From Halanaerobiaceae bacterium (GTDB lineage Bacteria > Bacillota > Halanaerobiia > Halanaerobiales > Halarsenatibacteraceae), in contig PWHA01000345.1 of NCBI GenBank assembly GCA_003554685.1, positions 1-7,261 on the forward strand: a stretch of 7,261 nucleotides of DNA. Direction: 5' to 3'. Numbering within the stretch: position 1 is the first letter of the stretch; every line of letters starts with the position of its first letter. The notes under the pieces are model-generated. The model was given only the letters and a program-made list of their open reading frames with translations. It did not search any database and was not told where the DNA came from. Positions 4,601 to 7,261 of this stretch are shown piece after piece. The position numbers and the translations under genes are program-made.

Positions 4601-6958
4601 GTTGCTGTCAAAACTAAGATTGAATTGAAGCAGAAATTATCTTCTGAGATTTTAAAAGCTTTAATGATGTGGAAAAATGCCATGGATAAATTAGGAAAGG
4701 GAACAGGAAAGTTCGCTCCCCGGCATAGAAAAACAGCCAGAAAGTATATGCAGCGGGCTAAGGAGGCAGTTCCTGCCTGGATTATGCCTGTTCATCAAGT
4801 TTCTGAGACAACCACCAAGGGCTTTGGCGTATTCGACATTGTGATAGTGGATGAAGCAAGCCAGTGCGACATTCGCAGCCTCCTGGTGCTGCTTAGAGCA
4901 GAAAAAATAATTGTCGTGGGAGACGATAAACAGATCAGCCCCAGTCCGGTCGGCATTCCTCAGGATAAGATAAATCAACTTCAGCAGCAGTACATTCATG
5001 ATTTTCCAAATTATGAGATGCTGGATTTATCAAGCAGCCTTTATGACATTGCCCAGATCCTCTTTGCCCGCAGATCTTTAATGTTAAAAGAACATTTCCG
5101 CTGCCTTCCCGAAATAATCGAATTTAGCAACCGGAATTTCTATCAGGATCAAATAATACCCCTGCGCAATGTTCCTCCACGTCAGCGCCTGGAACCTGTT
5201 CTGGAAACCGTTTATGTAAAAGATGGCTGGCGGGACAGCAATTCCAAAACAAACAAAGCAGAAGCCCGGGCAATCTGCAGCAAGATTAAAGAGCTTTTCT
5301 TCGGTACCGGGTTCCCTGACGAATTTCGACATAAAAATACCACCAGTGAAAAAGCCAGCACCGGGAATACCGGTACTGGAAAAGCCGTTACTGAAAATAC
5401 CGTCACTGAAAATACCGGTACTGGAAAAGGTGGCACTGTAAATACCGGCTCTGGAAATACTGGCTCTGGAAATGCCAGCACTGGAAAAGGCGCAACTGGA
5501 AAGGGCAGATTTGAAAATGCAGGAGGACTTGCCAGGCTTAATAAGACCGTAGGAGTAATATCTTTAACCGGCAATCACCAGGCCAAACTTATCTTAAATG
5601 AGATAGATAACTATTTATCCCCTAAACAACAGGATGAGATTAAGTTTCACGTGGGAGATGCTTATGCCTTCCAGGGAGATGAAAGGGATGTTATTATTCT
5701 CTCCATGGTTGTAGGAGGAGATGATGATAATTTTATCTCTTTGAGTAAAAGAATGTATGAGCAGCGCTTTAATGTCGCCACCAGTAGAGCCCGGGATAAG
5801 TTAATTTTATTTCATTCAGTTCAGCTGGGCAGAGAGCTGACAAATCCAGAAGATTTACGTTATCGACTTTTAAATTACCTGCAAAATGGTTTTCACGATA
5901 ACAGCAAAAAGCAGGAAGAAGCCAGATTAGCGGCAAAACTGGAGAAATGTGATTCGCCCTTTGAAGAAGCTGTTTTGCGTCTTTTAGATAAAAAAGGTTA
6001 TCAGGTGCAGCCTCAAGTTAAGGTAGGGAGGTATAGAATTGATCTGGTTGTTCAGGGGGAAAAAAATCAACTTGCCATTGAATGTGATGGTGATCGCTAT
6101 CATACTCCGGAAGTTTGGTGGGAGGATAAAAATCGGCAGCGTCAGCTGGAAAGAACCGGCTGGATTTTCGAACGAATTTCAGGCACCAGTTTTTTCCGCA
6201 ATCAAGAAAAAGCAATTCAGCCTGTTTTGAGGCGTTTAGCCGAGCTGGAAATCTACCCGAATAATAAGCCAGGTATACACCTGGAAAACAGTAAAGTTAA
6301 TTTTCAAAAGCAGGATACCAGGATTATTTCAAATTCAGCCGATGCTCAGCCCTCAAACGCTGCCCGGGGCTTAAGTTATGCTCAGAATTCAACAGATGTT
6401 CAGAGAGCAAATGATATTCAGAGATCGAATATTTCCCGGCATTCAAGTGGTTCAGTTTCTGCTAATCCATCTGGAACAAAACATTTTAGTGAAGATATAG
6501 AGTTTGAAGAAAATCACTCGAGAACTGAAAAGAAAAACAGAAAAAGAGTAACTGGCAAAACATCAAAGAATAAAAATAACCTGAGGGTTTCGTTTGACAG
6601 AGACAGGAAGAAAGAAGTAATAACAGCTCTGGATTTTGAGGGTTTTGACAATAACTCCCATATTATTGCAGATATCGTAGATAAAAAAATGTTAAAGCAG
6701 ATCAGCAAAAAATATAAAGAGAAATGTTTTAACTGCAACATTAATATGGAGCTAGTTTATGGCAGCAAAGGCTTTTACCTTCTTTGTTCGGAATGCGATT
6801 TTGAGATGACAGTTAATCACGGCAAAATCAGTGAAGCAATTTCTAATCTTAACTTAAAGTGTCCAAAAAATAAATGTAAGGATAAAAATAAAGATAATTG
6901 CAAGGGGAAGCTGGTTTATTTGAGGAAAGGTAACGAAAGCAGTTTAAGCTGCAGTTAA
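1631..6958 (+). CDS. Giant SF1 (UPF1-like) helicase with PD-(D/E)XK nuclease domain and C-terminal zinc-binding motifs
   Basis: A 1775-residue cytosolic protein, presumably an ATP-driven translocase or helicase coupled to a nuclease. Residues 1-345 are the family's N-terminal region (e.g. 'ELVLGYALLLW' near 163-173). A Q-motif-like 'INEEQ' (356-360) precedes Walker A GPPGTGKS (377-384, Lys383). Motif Ia 'RVLVTSQKEQAL' is at 400-411. A helical insertion of about 660 residues follows, including a charged coiled coil near 957-1005. Motif II is DEAS (1074-1077), motif III GDDKQISP (1097-1104), motif IV Arg1157 in 'KEHFRC', motif V 'YAFQGDERDVIILS' (1345-1358) and motif VI 'FNVATSRARDKL' (1380-1391). 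A Vsr/MTES-1575-like nuclease spans about 1440-1535, with Glu1445/1446, Asp1471 and E1484-C-D1486. A disordered linker follows, then CxxC pairs 1699/1702 and 1719/1722 and further cysteines 1744, 1749, 1757 and 1774. All helicase and nuclease motifs look intact. Odd features are an in-frame dispersed repeat plus pentapeptide array (about 1224-1295), a hexapeptide array (1571-1606), and a last zinc ribbon that seems cut short. It stands alone with its own ribosome binding site. A defence or repair role is inferred from architecture only. Confidence 0.9.
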   Translation: MSEAVKQQTQSLLNYMHEIAKLNRKIVLNLSAIQDFALFEGELKNYHDISVSLADDLFTKPKISVSFKDIPIQPELPEELEDWVILDSQPPHSKPEIIEKREVSTAEEAAEFSADPELEKSFAEYLADWENWKAEFDRFSPQNELYKELFKLKNRLAYEEKKELVLGYALLLWSTAGKSIKYPLLTHNMLIEHDSGKDIIEILAPDDCEWQLELDQLNEVINQDLSSLNQAFVNFEYAEDEEESKRLLADLLFQVKGLAPEGKILPSPAEPELSPDNSLKIITGWTLFVRDKSNDYLLNDIEGFQELLESDSVSFTPLLEEIFDNNSEDRADQEIFSSSSEWDSLLDPEILFPKEINEEQVKILDYLQDSPGVVVQGPPGTGKSHTIANLISHFIAQGQRVLVTSQKEQALKVLHKMLPAEIKPLTLSVLSNDRNRRDKLEKAVAEITEIGRNISIYELEAEKDHLRREFFTVKDRLEGIKQDMLILSHSAKPVYLDWIDEVLSPAEAQSFLESTKKTTGWLQAEFDYQITGSLGDEREAVKFKANYPLRDNDLKKAYSIWAGLGSDFPDLIKYKLPEMDKLLTSREFKLISEKLHQIQLLSEKLSDYYHDVHLTDNPEVLNEVCLVLQEELPQIQKLQESWALDFAESYYSQRSKLSAVISELDFLFAELKSCQKQRNLIARIEIDSELELADYLDYLEVIKERITRKRKPVGLLSSLNFSKNRALKKIRINGKRPAAPEEWLDVYHEINYRLSAGEFLQAWNSLRANFPEVEIAEIQSSSFTEIQEVFLLWKYALDFVFTFREELNQAIDRVILGHGDNLQADLLNNPKKVLQFLKLKKEQLEIKDSIQEYDRVKEYLAGFLDEAAHPLAHELNNCLQTDYSALKEKYGTWERCYQKLEKFNNAGDELTLYREIIAKIASQAPDWADKLLSPDVTPETFHLQDWKQAWSAGILEDYLEKISSKEAKIAELDRELLENQKKLKRIKEELVAVKTKIELKQKLSSEILKALMMWKNAMDKLGKGTGKFAPRHRKTARKYMQRAKEAVPAWIMPVHQVSETTTKGFGVFDIVIVDEASQCDIRSLLVLLRAEKIIVVGDDKQISPSPVGIPQDKINQLQQQYIHDFPNYEMLDLSSSLYDIAQILFARRSLMLKEHFRCLPEIIEFSNRNFYQDQIIPLRNVPPRQRLEPVLETVYVKDGWRDSNSKTNKAEARAICSKIKELFFGTGFPDEFRHKNTTSEKASTGNTGTGKAVTENTVTENTGTGKGGTVNTGSGNTGSGNASTGKGATGKGRFENAGGLARLNKTVGVISLTGNHQAKLILNEIDNYLSPKQQDEIKFHVGDAYAFQGDERDVIILSMVVGGDDDNFISLSKRMYEQRFNVATSRARDKLILFHSVQLGRELTNPEDLRYRLLNYLQNGFHDNSKKQEEARLAAKLEKCDSPFEEAVLRLLDKKGYQVQPQVKVGRYRIDLVVQGEKNQLAIECDGDRYHTPEVWWEDKNRQRQLERTGWIFERISGTSFFRNQEKAIQPVLRRLAELEIYPNNKPGIHLENSKVNFQKQDTRIISNSADAQPSNAARGLSYAQNSTDVQRANDIQRSNISRHSSGSVSANPSGTKHFSEDIEFEENHSRTEKKNRKRVTGKTSKNKNNLRVSFDRDRKKEVITALDFEGFDNNSHIIADIVDKKMLKQISKKYKEKCFNCNINMELVYGSKGFYLLCSECDFEMTVNHGKISEAISNLNLKCPKNKCKDKNKDNCKGKLVYLRKGNESSLSCS
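5301..5331 (+). repeat. Dispersed repeat, copy B (in frame inside the helicase gene)
   Basis: Bases 5301-5321 are identical to the 21-bp core of copies A and C, and the following 10 bases match copy A at 8 positions (shared TTTCGACA). The left half present in A and C, including the hairpin arm, is absent. It is translated in frame as part of FFGTGFPDEFRHK (residues 1223-1235), the same frame that is open in the intergenic copies. The site lies after motif IV and before the conserved strand 'VGVISL' leading to motif V. Related helicases, as I know the family, have only a short loop there. Confidence 0.85.
5336..5515 (+). repeat. 15-bp tandem array coding a pentapeptide repeat
   Basis: Twelve consecutive 15-bp units in frame with the helicase gene (residues 1236-1295); the first and last are the most degenerate. 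Typical DNA unit: AATACCGGTACTGGA. Typical peptides are NTGTG, NTGSG, KAVTE, KASTG and KGATG, with consensus [N/K]-[T/A/G]-x-[T/S]-[G/E]. The residues are small and polar with alternating Lys, so the array should form a flexible exposed loop. Because the unit is a multiple of three, gain or loss of copies keeps the frame. It begins 4 bases after repeat copy B and extends the same insertion. Confidence 0.93.
6341..6448 (+). repeat. 18-bp period degenerate tandem array coding a hexapeptide repeat
   Basis: Six in-frame units of 18 bp (residues 1571-1606): DAQPSN, AARGLS, YAQNST, DVQRAN, DIQRSN, ISRHSS. Units four and five agree at 15 of 18 bases; the others are more diverged. The array sits in the Ser/Asn/Arg-rich linker joining the nuclease domain to the zinc-binding tail. 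The array is older looking than the 15-bp array. A disordered spacer is the likely role. Confidence 0.72.
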
Positions 6959-6960
6959 AG

Positions 6961-6990
6961 TGCGGGCCGTGAGCCGTGAGCTGCGGTGGT
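6961..6990 (+). repeat. GC-rich block with heptamer duplication after the helicase stop
   Basis: Directly after the helicase stop the composition changes abruptly to strongly GC-rich. GCCGTGA occurs twice in tandem (6966-6972 and 6973-6979), followed by the related GCTGCGG. The block runs into repeat copy C and is probably part of the same inserted material. Confidence 0.5.
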
Positions 6991-7035
6991 CGCTACCGGT
7001 TCGGGCTTATCTGGTCGGTACCGGGTTCCCTGACG
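6991..7035 (+). repeat. Dispersed repeat, copy C (intergenic)
   Basis: Aligns without gaps to copy A (1081-1125) with 40 of 45 identities; the last 25 bases are identical, and the 21-bp core is also in copy B. The hairpin arm is conserved as TACCGG (6995-7000 region) against TCGGTA (7015-7020), with a G-T wobble where copy A has an A-T pair. Its open frame reads AYLVGTGFPD as in copy A. Like copy A it lies just after the stop codon of the upstream gene, here 33 nt. Confidence 0.85.
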
Positions 7036-7096
7036 AACTGAAGGAGCTCATCACAGAGCTCAAAACATACACCAAAGAACCTGAATTTATTACCTA

Positions 7097-7125
7097 TTAA
7101 TATTACTCATTAATTATGATATAAT
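7097..7125 (+). promoter_or_regulatory. Extended -10 promoter for the downstream gene
   Basis: A perfect TATAAT (7120-7125) is preceded by TG at the extended -10 position (7117-7118), with TTAATA (7097-7102, 4 of 6 to TTGACA) 17 bp upstream. Transcription should start near 7132, giving a leader of about 64 nt before ATG 7196. This promoter makes the downstream gene independent of the helicase gene. Confidence 0.75.
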
Positions 7126-7183
7126 AACCTCAACATAAGCACTTTAAATATTTAAATATCAGAAAGAATAAAGGTCATAACCT

Positions 7184-7188
7184 GGAGG
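7184..7188 (+). promoter_or_regulatory. Ribosome binding site of the last gene
   Basis: GGAGG lies 7 nt upstream of ATG 7196, ideal spacing, and supports that ATG as a true start. Confidence 0.85.
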
Positions 7189-7195
7189 CGTTAAA

Positions 7196-7261
7196 ATGAG
7201 CAACAAAAATCTTAGCTCTGAAATTAAATCCAATTTGCAGGGGCTCACCAAGGCAGAACTA
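7196..7261 (+). CDS. N-terminal fragment of an unidentified protein
   Basis: Twenty-two codons from ATG 7196 remain open to the window edge: MSNKNLSSEI, then KSNLQGLTKAEL. It is supported by a well-placed ribosome binding site and a perfect extended -10 promoter 71 bases upstream. There is no signal peptide in the visible part; it is hydrophilic and probably cytosolic. The 'LTKAEL' ending resembles the start of small SAP/Rho-N-type helix-extension-helix motifs, but 22 residues are too few to name a family, and I do not recognise it. It is probably its own transcription unit. Confidence 0.75.
   Translation, partial: MSNKNLSSEIKSNLQGLTKAEL

Larger units (their letters stand above)
6960..7100 (+). 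pseudogene. Possible gene remnant or repeat-derived small open frame
   Basis: A frame different from the helicase's is open from 6948 to TAA 7098-7100, with GTG codons at 6960 and 6969. From GTG 6960 it reads 46 residues. The first part is translated from the GC-rich block and repeat copy C (LPVRAYLVGTGFPD). The last 21 codons (7035-7097: ELKELITELK, then TYTKEPEFITY) look like a normal amphipathic protein C-terminus. No ribosome binding site is evident. The simplest reading is the 3' end of a gene whose upstream part was lost when the repeat arrived, but a chance open frame cannot be excluded. Confidence 0.3.

Noticed and set aside
5301..5515. Frameshift or assembly error in the helicase gene at the repeat
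   Set aside because: The frame is continuous through the repeat and array, the array is an exact multiple of three, and conserved helicase motifs appear in the same frame before and after.
5212..5574. A 120-codon minus-strand open frame rich in Pro, Phe and Val
   Set aside because: It is the reverse-strand reading of the 15-bp array; its periodic FP/VFPV pattern and length are forced by the repeat. There is no ribosome binding site, and the + strand frame carries the helicase motifs on both sides.
1081..7035. CRISPR array or IS ends as an explanation for the repeated core
   Set aside because: The copies are kilobases apart with no regular spacers, no cas genes, no transposase frame and no terminal inverted repeats or target duplications visible.
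7044..7061. GAGCTC/GAGCTC hairpin with a 6-nt loop after repeat copy C, as a helicase terminator
   Set aside because: Only a 6-bp stem and no T-tract on either strand follows; the bases are also explained as codons of the possible remnant (GAG CTC ... GAG CTC).

Overview
The window is moderately AT-rich, single-orientation (all + strand) bacterial DNA. Strong purine-rich ribosome binding sites, an intrinsic terminator with a clean T-tract and a TATAAT extended -10 promoter point to a low-to-moderate-GC Gram-positive lineage (Bacillota). I lean towards a Halanaerobiales-like clostridial relative, but this is an impression from style, not proven by any marker gene here.

Layout. (1) Positions 1-1072 hold two adjacent HAD-superfamily phosphatase genes, 29 nt apart and probably one operon: the C-terminal part of a HAD-IIA (NagD-like) phosphatase, then a complete YihX-like HAD-IA phosphatase. 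Their transcription very likely ends at a perfect 12-bp hairpin plus T-tract at 1241-1282. (2) Positions 1073-1630 are non-coding. They hold the first copy of a dispersed repeat, a short tandem duplication, the terminator, two further potential hairpin structures and a candidate promoter. (3) Positions 1631-6958 encode one very large protein of 1775 residues: an SF1 (UPF1-like) helicase whose helicase core is split by a roughly 660-residue helical insertion, followed by a PD-(D/E)XK endonuclease domain, a long disordered linker and C-terminal cysteine motifs of zinc-ribbon type. (4) Positions 6959-7195 are a GC-rich block, a third copy of the dispersed repeat, a possible gene remnant, then an AT-rich promoter. 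(5) From 7196 a new gene begins and runs off the window.

The most unusual signal is a dispersed repeat with a 21-bp identical core, present three times in the same orientation: just after the stop of the second phosphatase gene, inside the helicase gene, and just after the helicase stop. The internal copy is read through in frame and adds GTGFPDEFR to the protein. It is immediately followed by twelve 15-bp tandem units encoding a pentapeptide array, between helicase motifs IV and V. A second, 18-bp-period array encodes a hexapeptide array in the linker between nuclease and zinc ribbon. The intergenic copies carry the same open frame (AYLVGTGFPD). The behaviour recalls the Rickettsia palindromic elements, which also insert in frame into protein genes. 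The outer two copies bracket the helicase gene as direct repeats.

Functionally, the phosphatases look like ordinary metabolic or house-cleaning enzymes. The helicase-nuclease appears to be an independently expressed nucleic-acid-processing protein; its architecture suggests DNA repair or defence against foreign DNA, but no partner gene is visible here to decide.
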